From: Thermoplasmata archaeon
GTDB lineage: Archaea > Thermoplasmatota > Thermoplasmata > Thermoplasmatales > Thermoplasmataceae
Direction: 5' to 3'
Assembly (NCBI GenBank): GCA_021806295.1
Contig: JAJZXS010000048.1
Coordinates: 62,001 to 126,000 of the forward strand
DNA: 64,000 nt
Shown: one piece after another, positions 16,536 through 25,319 of the stretch
Layout: each line of letters starts with the position of its first letter
How positions within the stretch are numbered: the stretch's first letter is position 1
Made by a program: the position numbers and the translations under genes
Notes under the pieces: generated by a model
The model's database searches: none
The model's input: the letters and a program-made list of their open reading frames with translations, nothing else
Told to the model about the DNA's origin: nothing

Positions 16536-18413
16536 ATGCAGATGTTTTTCAAGGAAGGGCTGGCAAGGATAGGAAAATTCACTACGCCACATGGCGATAT
16601 AGAAACACCAACAGTTATGCCAGTTATAAACCCTAATCTAAATTTTCTTTCCAAAGAAGAATTAAAATCCATAGGGGTTCAGGCAGTTATAACCAATAGT
16701 TATATTATAAAAAGGACAGCATCACTTGAACAGGAGGCTCTAAAAAATGGTGTGCACAGGCTCATAAATTTCGATGGCCCGATAATGACCGATTCCGGCA
16801 CTTTTCAGAGCTATGTTTATGGGGACATAGAGTACGGTAACAGGGAGATTGTGGAATTCCAGAAAAAAATAGGAAGTGATATAATTACAATCCTTGATAT
16901 ATTCACGAAACCGCAGGATAGCTATGATCAGGCAAAAGCTGCAGTATATGAAACCTATAGAAGGTTAAAGGAGGTAAATACAGAGGATTCCATAATAGCA
17001 GGGCCAATCCAGGGTTCTATTTATCCGGATTTAAGGGTGGAATCCGCAAAAATGATGTCTGAGGCATCATATCTTCCCATAGGAGGGGTAGTGCCACTCC
17101 TGGAATCCTACAGGTACAGTGACCTTGTCAATATAATTATAAATTCAAAGGTAAATTCAGACTTTTCAAAACCCGTGCATCTTTTTGGCGGGGGCCATCC
17201 AATGTTCTTTGCCTTTTCAGTTCTTCTCGGGGTGGATATATTCGATTCTGCATCATATATAAAATATGCAAAGGATAACCGTGTACTGTACACAGAAGGT
17301 ACCAGAAATCTGAAAGAAATCCGGGATTTCCCTGAATGGAGCCCTCTTTTTAATAAGTACTCTCCTGCGGAATTAATCAAGGCGGATGAAAAGACCAGGT
17401 TGAAATTACTTTCCATGCATAATCTCAAGGCAATATTCAATGAAATTACAGAAATTAAAGAGCGTATTTATGAAAACACACTATATCAGTACGTGGAGGA
17501 AAAATCCATGGCCCATCCCGCACTTTACAGTGCATACCTGGAAATGCTGAACCACAACATAAAACCGTACTGGAACCTTTCCCTGAAATCCCCACTGTAT
17601 TTTTTTAATAGCATGACATATAAAAATATCTTTATCAGGCGCCTTATGGATTTTACTGAATCTTATATAAGCAATGGCAAAAAAACATTGCTTATTAATT
17701 ATAAACAGTGGAGGCATGGATTTCCTGTATCCAGTGAAATAATAAATTCATACGAAACAACTGATTATAACTTCCTAGTCCAGTGGAATGATATATTCAT
17801 ACCTATAGAACTTGAAAATACATACCCGGTAAGCCAGATGGTTTCCTCAGGAATTTTAGATCATGGTTATACTGAAAGTTATGTGAACTGGTTAAAATCA
17901 ATAAATTCCAGCATTCAGTCTTATAATTCATCAATATGCGGAGATTCTAGGATCAGAAGATACACACATACAAAAATAAACACAGTATTTAAATTCCAGT
18001 TCCACACTGAAAAGGACCTTTTTAAAGAATCTGATTTTATTGTAAAATCCAGGGCCACAGGGCATATAAGGAATATCAAGAGGGATGATAAAATTATTGC
18101 CACCATGAGAAATGATGGATTTCTAACACTGTCTATCTACGGGGGCCTTCTTCTCAATAATATAATTCCTTTCCCACATTCAAGGGTCATGGTCAGTCCG
18201 GACAGCGGGGAGTTCAATTCACAGGGATACAACGTATTCTTCAAATTCATCGAAGGCTGTGATAATGATATACTACCTGGAAATGAGGTCATGGTCACTG
18301 ATCTCCAAGGAAATCTATTCGCAGTGGGACATGCAACAGTATCAGGGAAGGAGATGAAATATTACAGGGATGGAATAGCAGTAAAGGTTCATGAAGGCAT
18401 AAATAAACTGTAG
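16536..18413 (+). CDS. tgtA: Archaeal tRNA-guanine transglycosylase (archaeosine pathway)
   Basis: TgtA replaces guanine 15 in the D-loop of tRNA with preQ0, the first tRNA-bound step towards archaeosine. The N-terminal TIM-barrel TGT domain shows TPTVMPVINPN, the catalytic region GPIMTDSGTFQSY, GPIQGSIYPDLR, FGGGHP and the second active Asp in DIFDSASY. The typical archaeal C-terminal extension follows, ending with a PUA domain (about residues 540-620) that binds RNA. Its 625 residues are normal for arcTGT. The zinc-binding Cys cluster seen in many TGTs is not conspicuous. A TATA-like box lies about 25 bp upstream of ATG 16536. Confidence 0.93.
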   Translation: MQMFFKEGLARIGKFTTPHGDIETPTVMPVINPNLNFLSKEELKSIGVQAVITNSYIIKRTASLEQEALKNGVHRLINFDGPIMTDSGTFQSYVYGDIEYGNREIVEFQKKIGSDIITILDIFTKPQDSYDQAKAAVYETYRRLKEVNTEDSIIAGPIQGSIYPDLRVESAKMMSEASYLPIGGVVPLLESYRYSDLVNIIINSKVNSDFSKPVHLFGGGHPMFFAFSVLLGVDIFDSASYIKYAKDNRVLYTEGTRNLKEIRDFPEWSPLFNKYSPAELIKADEKTRLKLLSMHNLKAIFNEITEIKERIYENTLYQYVEEKSMAHPALYSAYLEMLNHNIKPYWNLSLKSPLYFFNSMTYKNIFIRRLMDFTESYISNGKKTLLINYKQWRHGFPVSSEIINSYETTDYNFLVQWNDIFIPIELENTYPVSQMVSSGILDHGYTESYVNWLKSINSSIQSYNSSICGDSRIRRYTHTKINTVFKFQFHTEKDLFKESDFIVKSRATGHIRNIKRDDKIIATMRNDGFLTLSIYGGLLLNNIIPFPHSRVMVSPDSGEFNSQGYNVFFKFIEGCDNDILPGNEVMVTDLQGNLFAVGHATVSGKEMKYYRDGIAVKVHEGINKL

Positions 18414-19043
18414 TCATTCAAGATGTATATCATCGGGAATATTATCAAGTATCCCGTTGAGTGTCTTATCATCGCTCTTCCTGTTATATATATGTGTATA
18501 AATCTGTTCCAGCACTGTCTGTATTTTTTCTCCATCAACCATTTTAATACTCTTTCTGGACATTATCATCAGCTTCATTTCCTGTGATTTATTATTATTT
18601 CTCGGAGGAAGGAAATATTTAAATCCCGTCAATGTTTTTGCACCAGCCCTGCGGTAAAATTTTATTCTCTTCATTCTCTGGCTCTTATTATCCCCCTCAT
18701 TGGGGTTTTCCACCTCGAATATTACGTGATTATACCCCTCCTCTATATCAAATATTTTTTTAAGAAATGTTGACCCAAGCCCTTTTCCCCTGTATTCTTT
18801 TTTGACAGCGATATAATCCAGGAATAAAAAATCTGAATCATTTACAGGCCACATCATTATAAATATAGCAGGATTTCCATCGTATTTTCCAATAAACATT
18901 TTTTCATGGTCTTTTGCTATATTTCTTTTTATATCCTCTACAGGTCTCTTCTCTGATGGTGGAAATGCCTCTTCATAAATATTTATGCCGTTATTAAAGT
19001 CCTCCTCTGATTTTACTTCGGATATAACCACGTTACTCAACAT
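18414..19043 (-). CDS. GNAT-family N-acetyltransferase
   Basis: The acetyl-CoA-binding loop of this GCN5-related acetyltransferase is seen as VKKEYRGKGLGSTFLKKI (about residue 82), following the beta-strand FLFLDYIAV, and the typical KFYRRAGAKTL helix-strand near residue 130. The protein continues for about 60 residues past the GNAT core. I chose the Met at 19043, two codons after the longest start, because it is better spaced from the TATA-like ATATATTATA. The stop directly abuts tgtA on the opposite strand. The acceptor substrate is unknown. Confidence 0.8.
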   Translation of the reverse strand: MLSNVVISEVKSEEDFNNGINIYEEAFPPSEKRPVEDIKRNIAKDHEKMFIGKYDGNPAIFIMMWPVNDSDFLFLDYIAVKKEYRGKGLGSTFLKKIFDIEEGYNHVIFEVENPNEGDNKSQRMKRIKFYRRAGAKTLTGFKYFLPPRNNNKSQEMKLMIMSRKSIKMVDGEKIQTVLEQIYTHIYNRKSDDKTLNGILDNIPDDIHLE

Positions 19044-19199
19044 ACACATCTATCTGGTTATAATATATGTAATTTGTTATATAATACTTATAAAAAGGCA
19101 TAAATCTATAACCCTCTGGAAATATGCAGTAATAATATCTTTTGATCAAAAAATTTCAGATTTTATACGATAAATTTAATTTATCTTTGTAATACAGTT

Positions 19200-19724
19200 A
19201 TGATGATTAGACCGTGGATTCTGGCTATGGATCTTGACGGAACCGTATGGGACCATCTGAATATTTCTGGAGTTGAGCCACCGTATACAAGAATTAATGC
19301 AACAAGTATAAAAAACAGGGATAATATAACCGTAACACTTTTCGAAGATGCGGTAAAATTCATAAAATGGGCAAGGGATAACGGGGCAATTACAACGACG
19401 CTGAGCTGGAATCGAAGGGATTATGTGGATGAGGCACTGGAAACTTTTGGCATTGCTGGTTTATTTGACTATAGCTCCACTGACCACACACCTGACAAGG
19501 ATCAGAGACTGTTAAAATTAATAAACATCCTGGATGAAATAGGAATTTATATACCTGTAGATCGGGTTGTATACGTTGATGACCGGGATATCCATATGGA
19601 TGCAATTAAAAAGAATGTAGGAGATATAGTTTTCATAAATATCTGGAAATCCACGATAAATTATGGTGATGCCAGTAAGATAGTTAAAGAACGGATACTG
19701 GCAGATGGTACGGTATCTGTATGA
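19200..19724 (+). CDS. MDP-1-like magnesium-dependent phosphatase (HAD superfamily)
   Basis: This 174-residue HAD phosphatase has the nucleophile motif MDLDGTVWDH (about residue 10), the TTLSWNRRDYVDEALETFGI region that in MDP-1 proteins carries motif II, and the acidic VVYVDDRDIHMD as motif IV. Family members dephosphorylate small sugar phosphates or phosphotyrosine-like substrates; no specific substrate can be assigned. It is a single plus-strand gene with a TATA-like palindrome GATAAAT-TTA-ATTTATC about 25 bp upstream. A transposase remnant lies at its 3' end. Confidence 0.85.
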   Translation: MMIRPWILAMDLDGTVWDHLNISGVEPPYTRINATSIKNRDNITVTLFEDAVKFIKWARDNGAITTTLSWNRRDYVDEALETFGIAGLFDYSSTDHTPDKDQRLLKLINILDEIGIYIPVDRVVYVDDRDIHMDAIKKNVGDIVFINIWKSTINYGDASKIVKERILADGTVSV

Positions 19725-19881
19725 GCCACCTCATGCCAATGTAAGCGGGACATCCTGATTCATGGACTATACCTGCCTTAACATACGGACTTGTATTTAG
19801 TTCTTGTAAGGTACTGGCATTCATCTCCACAGGCGTATATTCCCTTAAACGTCCTGTAGGTACTTTATAAGAGTCGAAGCC
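19725..19881 (-). pseudogene. Probable C-terminal remnant of an IS605-type TnpB/OrfB transposase gene
   Basis: On the minus strand from 19881 an uninterrupted frame reads GFDSYKVPTGRLREYTPVEM and then a stretch ending VKAGIVHESGCPAY. The TPVE...E(S/T)G(S/C)P pattern is the usual ending of archaeal TnpB (IS200/IS605 OrfB) proteins. An in-frame stop lies directly upstream, and no RuvC catalytic motif or TnpA is present, so only the tail survives. The remainder of the 318-bp gap (19882-20042) is AT-rich and contains the promoter of the next gene; nothing else is recognisable. Confidence 0.5.
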
Positions 19882-20042
19882 TTAATTTAAGTGCTCCTGT
19901 TATTTCTCTTATAATACCATTGAACTATATTATATAAATACATCTATTCCAGAAATTCAGTGGGTTTCTTTCTGGTAGATTGATTTGTAATAGCTGCAAA
20001 TTTGAAATATTTTAAATATTAAATAACGATATTAAAATAAAT

Positions 20043-20687
20043 ATGCAATCAAACACCCCTGTAATATGGTTTAAAAGTTACCCGGACCCGCAGGCATCAT
20101 TTTCAGGCAGCCTCTGGATAGCCATACATACCCAGATTTATAATTATATGCATATTAATAATTACATAATAAGAACAAATAAGATAAACAGTATAATTTC
20201 ATATAAAGATTATCTCGGGTTTCTGGTAGAAGACAATACACTTGACAGGATATCCTCTGCTGTTAACCGGAATCTGAAAAAATTAAAAAATAGTGAATTC
20301 AAGGTGTTGCTTTCTGAGGATAACGACCCGCAAAGGGCTATAAACTACATGGAGAAAGGAAGGGTAACCGTAATCGGGTTGCCATTCGGTGATATTCATA
20401 GATTTACAGCTTATAATACTATAAACGAAGAAATTCCTTCCAGCATTATCTACTATCTTGTTGCTGCAATGGATGGTAACTATGTATATTTCATACCAGG
20501 TATGGATGGCGTGGAAATAAAAACGGGGCTGGAAGAACTATATAATGCATATTCACATATTATGATAAAAATGCATGTGAATGAGTTTATGGAATACTGT
20601 GAAGCAAACAGGAACTTTATAAAAATTATATATGCCAGCGTACTTACAAAAACAGGGGAAGAGGTAAGGTCATTAAATGAATATTAG
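20043..20687 (+). CDS. Hypothetical protein, first gene of an unknown two-gene operon
   Basis: I do not recognise this 214-residue protein. It is soluble, has no signal peptide or membrane helix, and alternates short hydrophobic strands with polar turns, suggesting an alpha/beta fold. Notable segments are VIWFKSYPDPQASFSGSLW at the N terminus, VIGLPFGDIHRF and YFIPGMDGVEIKTGLEEL. A TATA-like box about 26 bp upstream supports the start. The next gene begins 10 bp after its stop in the same direction. Codon and base use match the surroundings, so it is probably resident rather than recently acquired. Confidence 0.65.
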   Translation: MQSNTPVIWFKSYPDPQASFSGSLWIAIHTQIYNYMHINNYIIRTNKINSIISYKDYLGFLVEDNTLDRISSAVNRNLKKLKNSEFKVLLSEDNDPQRAINYMEKGRVTVIGLPFGDIHRFTAYNTINEEIPSSIIYYLVAAMDGNYVYFIPGMDGVEIKTGLEELYNAYSHIMIKMHVNEFMEYCEANRNFIKIIYASVLTKTGEEVRSLNEY

Positions 20688-20697
20688 GTGTGTATAG

Positions 20698-21597
20698 ATG
20701 CTTGAGGTGAAGGGTTATGTGACCCGTAAATATAATGCAGGAAACGATGACATTCAAACACTTGTAAGTTTGATGAGGACCTTCATTTCTGAGACCTATG
20801 GCAGTTCACTTTCTATTGATCCAGATTCCATAGAAACCATAGATAAATTGCATTCCTATGTTGATGTTTATTATTCTGAACTGCTGGATGGTTATATGTT
20901 AATAAGAAAGTATAGCCATATATTTTTTATATCCGCCGAGCAGGTTGATGGTAAGGCATCGTTTACCGGGCCAGATAGAAACACTGCACTTAAAATGCTG
21001 GAAGAGGTAAAATACCACACTATAAAAACAGGTGAAATAGCGATCATGGAAAACATAGCAGAGGAGCTTTCCGGCATTCATGAAATAATGCTTTCCATGA
21101 CCCCGGTTATGGAGATTCTGAGGGAACTTCTTGACAAGGGCAAAATCATCCTTGTTTCCACAGGTTCCGATGACAAGAAGCGCCTGAAATATTTTAATGC
21201 AATCAGTGATCTTTCTATATTTAAATATGAATATAAATATAATGCGTGCATAATAGAACGGGGACCAGAATTTAACTCCGTTGCAGATGGGAACATAGAG
21301 AATTTATTCGCATACATAATAAAGAGCAAAACCGGTTATATATCAGATATCTCCTCCGTAAAGCCTTATCTCAGAACTGCATATTCATATTATTCCATAT
21401 GTCTGCTTTTCGGTTCGCTCATGGAAATAAAAATGGAAACATTGCGCAGTGAATACGGAAGACTATATGGTAAGGAGCCTGATATTTTAAAATTTAAAAA
21501 TTATATAGAATCGCTCTGTACTGTTAATGTCTTCCAGTATAAAAAGGATAAAATAATAGGTATTGAAAAAATTTTTAAAAGATTTATCAAAAATTAA
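20698..21597 (+). CDS. Hypothetical protein, second gene of an unknown two-gene operon
   Basis: This 299-residue protein resembles no family I know. It appears soluble and mostly helical in the second half, with an N-terminal alpha/beta part (residues 1-100) and a segment LDKGKIILVSTGSDDKKRLKYFNAI that could be a nucleotide- or ligand-binding loop, though it is not a proper Walker A. The C terminus is strongly basic (KIFKRFIKN). A GGTG-like ribosome-binding sequence precedes ATG 20698. It converges on the second PHS transporter gene with only 3 bp between stops. Linkage to the preceding gene suggests a joint function. Confidence 0.65.
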   Translation: MLEVKGYVTRKYNAGNDDIQTLVSLMRTFISETYGSSLSIDPDSIETIDKLHSYVDVYYSELLDGYMLIRKYSHIFFISAEQVDGKASFTGPDRNTALKMLEEVKYHTIKTGEIAIMENIAEELSGIHEIMLSMTPVMEILRELLDKGKIILVSTGSDDKKRLKYFNAISDLSIFKYEYKYNACIIERGPEFNSVADGNIENLFAYIIKSKTGYISDISSVKPYLRTAYSYYSICLLFGSLMEIKMETLRSEYGRLYGKEPDILKFKNYIESLCTVNVFQYKKDKIIGIEKIFKRFIKN

Positions 21598-21600
21598 AAT

Positions 21601-23064
21601 TTATTGTACAGTCTGTGTATATTCTTTCTCTCTGGATATCTCTTCCATTGCTCTCCCCTTTGTTTCAGGAAGGCACAGCACAGTTATTATAAGGGCAGCT
21701 ATGGAGAAAACAGTTAGTACGCTCATTAGTACAGACAGTCCGCTTACTATTATGAATGCATCCACAAATGTTCCAATGAATGCACCTGTTTTAGCACCTG
21801 CAGCTGATATACCTGTTCCAAGTCCTCTGGTTGTTACAGGGAATACCTCTGGAGGATATACAAATGTTGTTACATTGGGTCCGAACATCATGAAGAAGTA
21901 ACTCATACCGTACACTACCAGAAATTCCACTACATATCCCGGAGTATCCAGAACCGGGAATGCTGCAAGAATCATGTAAGACACCGCCAGCATTGTGAAG
22001 CCTATGACCTGTATTGTCTTTCTCCCTATTTTATCAAGTGTGAAGGTTGCAAGCCAGTATCCAGGAAGCGCCGCCACCGTGAATATTAATGCTGCATACT
22101 CTGTTGATTTTATCAGTCCTGCAAGACCGGTCTGGGTTATGATTGTGGCAAATATATCATGGCTCATGATCGAGTTACCATAAAATGCCCAGTCCATTAA
22201 AAACCATGCACCTGCTGTGCCTATCAAGGTTATCAGGAACTTCCTGTCAGTAAAAAGTGTATACCATGGTGCATTTACCTGCTCTTTCTTCTTATCCATC
22301 TTCACATCAATGCCCGTATAAGATTTCAGATTTGCAGCTGCTTCGTCAGCATGGCCCTTTGCCACAGTGTATCTTGGCGGCTCGGGCATTTTTCTTCTGT
22401 AATATATTACAACCGCAGCCGGGACGGCTCCAACGGCCAGAAGTATCTTCCAGGCATCTGCAAGAGGTATGATTTTTGTGTTAAGCAGGAATGCCAGTGC
22501 AAGCAGCGATGATACTACCAGACCTATGCTCTGCATGGAAAGTATGCTTCCTACATATTTACCTCTTGATTTTATATTTGAATATTCACTCATTATAACT
22601 GAAGACGTTGCATAATCTCCTCCGATTCCGATTCCAAGTAATAATCTCCAGAATATAAGTGCATCTACGCTTTTGAATGATAAGAAAGCACTTCCCAATG
22701 CTCCTATAACGAGCAATACCAGTTCAAGTCCGTAAACCGCCTTTCTTCCAAGGTAGTCAAGCAGTCTTCCAAAGGTAAGTGCCCCGATAACAGCTGCTAT
22801 TAATGATATTGATGATATCAACGCTGCATCCGTTGTGGTAATAACCCATCCAACCATTGGTAGTATTGCAATCACAGTTCCAATAATAAACAAATCGTAA
22901 GCATCTGTAAAAAATCCCATGCCAGCTGTCAGGAAAGTCCTGAAATGAAACTTTCCAGAATTGGCATTATCCAGTGCCTGATTTATTGTATCTATATTTC
23001 CATTATCTTTATCGTCCATATTCTCCGGACAATTATCATTGGCACACGAATAAACATTATCCAT
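21601..23064 (-). CDS. MFS transporter, PHS (phosphate:H+ symporter)-like, paralogue of the 7.7-kb gene
   Basis: This 487-residue, 12-helix transporter is clearly a duplicate of the one at 7653-9059. Shared segments include FFTDAYDLFIIGT, GRLLDYLGRKAVYGLELV, GIGIGGDYATSSVIMSEYSN, GTAGAWFLMDWAFYGNSIMS, TFVYPPEVFPVTTRGLGTGI and the KTGAFIGTF stretch. It has a longer hydrophilic N terminus rich in Asp and Asn (about 35 residues). Phosphate or organic-acid symport is the family-based guess. A 16-bp perfect palindrome sits 7 bp before the start, and an AbrB-PhoU regulator gene lies 3 kb away, which would suit phosphate control. Confidence 0.8.
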   Translation of the reverse strand: MDNVYSCANDNCPENMDDKDNGNIDTINQALDNANSGKFHFRTFLTAGMGFFTDAYDLFIIGTVIAILPMVGWVITTTDAALISSISLIAAVIGALTFGRLLDYLGRKAVYGLELVLLVIGALGSAFLSFKSVDALIFWRLLLGIGIGGDYATSSVIMSEYSNIKSRGKYVGSILSMQSIGLVVSSLLALAFLLNTKIIPLADAWKILLAVGAVPAAVVIYYRRKMPEPPRYTVAKGHADEAAANLKSYTGIDVKMDKKKEQVNAPWYTLFTDRKFLITLIGTAGAWFLMDWAFYGNSIMSHDIFATIITQTGLAGLIKSTEYAALIFTVAALPGYWLATFTLDKIGRKTIQVIGFTMLAVSYMILAAFPVLDTPGYVVEFLVVYGMSYFFMMFGPNVTTFVYPPEVFPVTTRGLGTGISAAGAKTGAFIGTFVDAFIIVSGLSVLMSVLTVFSIAALIITVLCLPETKGRAMEEISREKEYTQTVQ

Positions 23065-23070
23065 ATAAAA

Positions 23071-23086
23071 TATATATGCATATATA
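23071..23086. promoter_or_regulatory. Perfect 16-bp palindrome in the promoter of the second PHS transporter
   Basis: TATATATGCATATATA reads the same on both strands and sits 7-22 bp upstream of the ATG at 23064, overlapping the expected TATA position. The first PHS paralogue carries TATATATGCTATATAG upstream, differing by one missing base. Shared placement at two paralogous promoters suggests a common regulator or simple retention after gene duplication. Confidence 0.4.
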
Positions 23087-23096
23087 GTAAAGTATA

Positions 23097-23978
23097 TTAT
23101 ATATTCATTGAATTCCTGGTTTCTATATATTTATGGACCGTCTCCATAAACATTGCCAGCACTATTATAATGCCACCTATGATAGTGTATAGTGTTGGTA
23201 TTTCCCTTAGTATGAGTATGGATGCAATAACAGCAAACACTGGTTCACCCACATATACCACTCCAGCAGCAGTGGGTTCTATATACATTAACGCCTTTGT
23301 ATTTATCAGTATTGCAAAGAAGCTTGCAAAAATGGCAGTAAAAACTATTGTAAAAATAACTATGGGTTTTAATAGCCCGGATGGTTCCCAGCTGAATGGA
23401 AGAAAAATTGTTGAAAGAACTCCGACCATGAGTAACTGGTAAAAGGTAAAAACCATGCTGTCCAGAAATTTTGTGTATTTGAATACATAAGCCGTCTGAA
23501 TCGCATAAAAAATAGCACATATAAATGTCAGAAGGTCACCAAATGAATCAGCAGAATTGAATTTCAGGGAAGACATTAAAATAAGCCCTATGAACCCGAT
23601 TGAAACGGCTATTACATCTACTTTGTTAAGTTTTATTTTCAGGTATAGCAGGGAAATTATGGGTAGTAGTACAACATACATTCCTGTAATAAGCCCTGAC
23701 TGTGACGACGTTGTATACTCCAGTCCAACAGTCTGTGTATAATATGCAATAAACAGAAGTATTCCTCCTGTTATGCCAAGAATTATATTCTTTTTTTCTA
23801 CCAGCATTTTATTTTTTATTACCATTGGCAGCATAAGTAGCCCAGATAGGAGGAATCTGAAAGAAAGCAGCATGGTCGGGGTTATATAATACAGTGAGAG
23901 TTTCATAATTGGAAACGTGGCCCCCCATATGATCACAACGGAAATCAGGAGCATAAAATAAAAAATCTTCCCCCTCAT
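23097..23978 (-). CDS. EamA/DMT-superfamily transporter
   Basis: This 293-residue protein of ten membrane helices is built from two EamA repeats. Each repeat begins in the usual way: helix 1 with IIWGATFPIMKLSLYYI followed by a basic loop, and the second half with FGDLLTFICAIFYAIQTAYV. The C-terminal part YVGEPVFAVIASILILRE is the standard EamA ending. Family members export amino acids, nucleosides or other metabolites. It lies directly upstream of the PHS transporter (gap 32 bp, same strand) and may share its transcript, but the palindrome between them argues for a separate promoter downstream. Confidence 0.85.
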   Translation of the reverse strand: MRGKIFYFMLLISVVIIWGATFPIMKLSLYYITPTMLLSFRFLLSGLLMLPMVIKNKMLVEKKNIILGITGGILLFIAYYTQTVGLEYTTSSQSGLITGMYVVLLPIISLLYLKIKLNKVDVIAVSIGFIGLILMSSLKFNSADSFGDLLTFICAIFYAIQTAYVFKYTKFLDSMVFTFYQLLMVGVLSTIFLPFSWEPSGLLKPIVIFTIVFTAIFASFFAILINTKALMYIEPTAAGVVYVGEPVFAVIASILILREIPTLYTIIGGIIIVLAMFMETVHKYIETRNSMNI

Positions 23979-24059
23979 TCAAAGTTTAGTATTTCATGAT
24001 TAATTAACTTAATCCTGAATCTTATGCATAATTGATTAACAGCTGCTTATGCCTATGCT

Positions 24060-25205
24060 TTATCCTCCGAAGAGGAAATACTTGATCAGCCTGGGTTTTC
24101 TCATGAGAATAGAAAATACCACCCTTGCGGGATAGTCTATATCACCAAGGGAATTTATCCTTTTTATAATATCCCCAGTGTCTATTGTGCTGTATATTTT
24201 ATTCAGCATTTCATCATTTGTGCTTATTCTGGCAAAATATCTCTGAATAATTGAATCAATATAAAGTTCTCTCCCTATTTCACGCTTCCAGAGCTTCTGG
24301 TATTCTATCATGGACTTCTCTGAAAAGTCATTCTTTTTAAAGGCATGGTTGATTGCTGCATATGCGTTTTTAGCCGATACTATCCCGGTGTAAATACCGC
24401 CTCCAGAGAGCGGTTTTACTATTCCGGCAGCATCACCCAGTAGCACTGATCTGTTTGAATATGTCTTCTTAAGGTAATTTATAGGGATCGGTCCTGCATT
24501 TATGCCCAGGACCTGTGACCTTTCAAACTTGCCATTTATATTTTTAAAATATTTTATTGCAGTTACATGGTCCACTCCAACACCTATCCTGGTTATTTCG
24601 CCTGATGGCACTGCCCAGCCAAAAAAACCATTGCTATTTTCTGAACCTATAAAGACATTAACATCATCCTGGTCCTCGAGGTGAAATGAAGAATCTACCT
24701 GGTACGTGGATATGAGTTTCCTGGGCCTTTCATAGTTTAGTGCCTGCCTTATCCTGCTATTTGCACCATCTGCACCCACAACAATACTAGCCTTTTGATA
24801 CTTTATTTCTCCATTTTCACGGTATTTTACCTCGGCATAGTCCTCATTTGCCCTAGCGTCCAGGACCCTTGCGTTTATCCTCGTATCTGAGCCGGCACCT
24901 ATTGCCATGGCGGATACGTCTTTGTCAAATTCATCCCTGTACATTACTATGGTTTTTTCCCCCTTGGATATATGTATACTCTTTCCATTGGGGAAAAATA
25001 CGTTTGCCCCATGTACCTCATTAATCTGTGATTTTGATTTTACGTACCCAAATACCCTCTCGGATACAAGCCCGGTACATTCTACCGGCTTCCCTATTTC
25101 CTTATGCTCCTCTAACTGAAGCACACTGTACCCGTTTTTTGATAGTAAATAGGCGAGATATGACCCTGAGGGACCGGCCCCCGATATAATTACATCGTAC
25201 ACCAT
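24060..25205 (-). CDS. Geranylgeranyl reductase (archaeal lipid hydrogenation)
   Basis: This FAD enzyme saturates the geranylgeranyl chains of archaeal membrane lipids, making phytanyl chains that withstand acid and heat. The N-terminal dinucleotide fold reads GAGPSGSYLAYLL (residues 8-20), the family cysteine lies in PVECTGLVS, and the substrate-channel signature FFGWAVPSGEITRIGVGV resembles the W-x-F-P...G-x-G motif of Thermoplasma GGR with Val in place of Phe. GDAAGIVKPLSGGGIYTG is the second FAD motif. At 381 residues it is full-length. It is a single gene on the minus strand. Some family members act on quinone side chains instead. Confidence 0.88.
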   Translation of the reverse strand: MVYDVIISGAGPSGSYLAYLLSKNGYSVLQLEEHKEIGKPVECTGLVSERVFGYVKSKSQINEVHGANVFFPNGKSIHISKGEKTIVMYRDEFDKDVSAMAIGAGSDTRINARVLDARANEDYAEVKYRENGEIKYQKASIVVGADGANSRIRQALNYERPRKLISTYQVDSSFHLEDQDDVNVFIGSENSNGFFGWAVPSGEITRIGVGVDHVTAIKYFKNINGKFERSQVLGINAGPIPINYLKKTYSNRSVLLGDAAGIVKPLSGGGIYTGIVSAKNAYAAINHAFKKNDFSEKSMIEYQKLWKREIGRELYIDSIIQRYFARISTNDEMLNKIYSTIDTGDIIKRINSLGDIDYPARVVFSILMRKPRLIKYFLFGG

Positions 25206-25319
25206 TATTGATATTATTTTAATATTTATAACCTTACAAAAAATTTCTTTTTTATTGTTTCTTCCTGTTATTACGCTTTTAATGGAATATTTTTATAACA
25301 TGATTTACTACAAACAGTA

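Noticed and set aside
22945-23442. 165-codon plus-strand frame covering the PHS and DMT gene starts
   Set aside because: It is antisense to two transporters and crosses their promoter; the hydrophobicity mirrors the membrane genes on the opposite strand.
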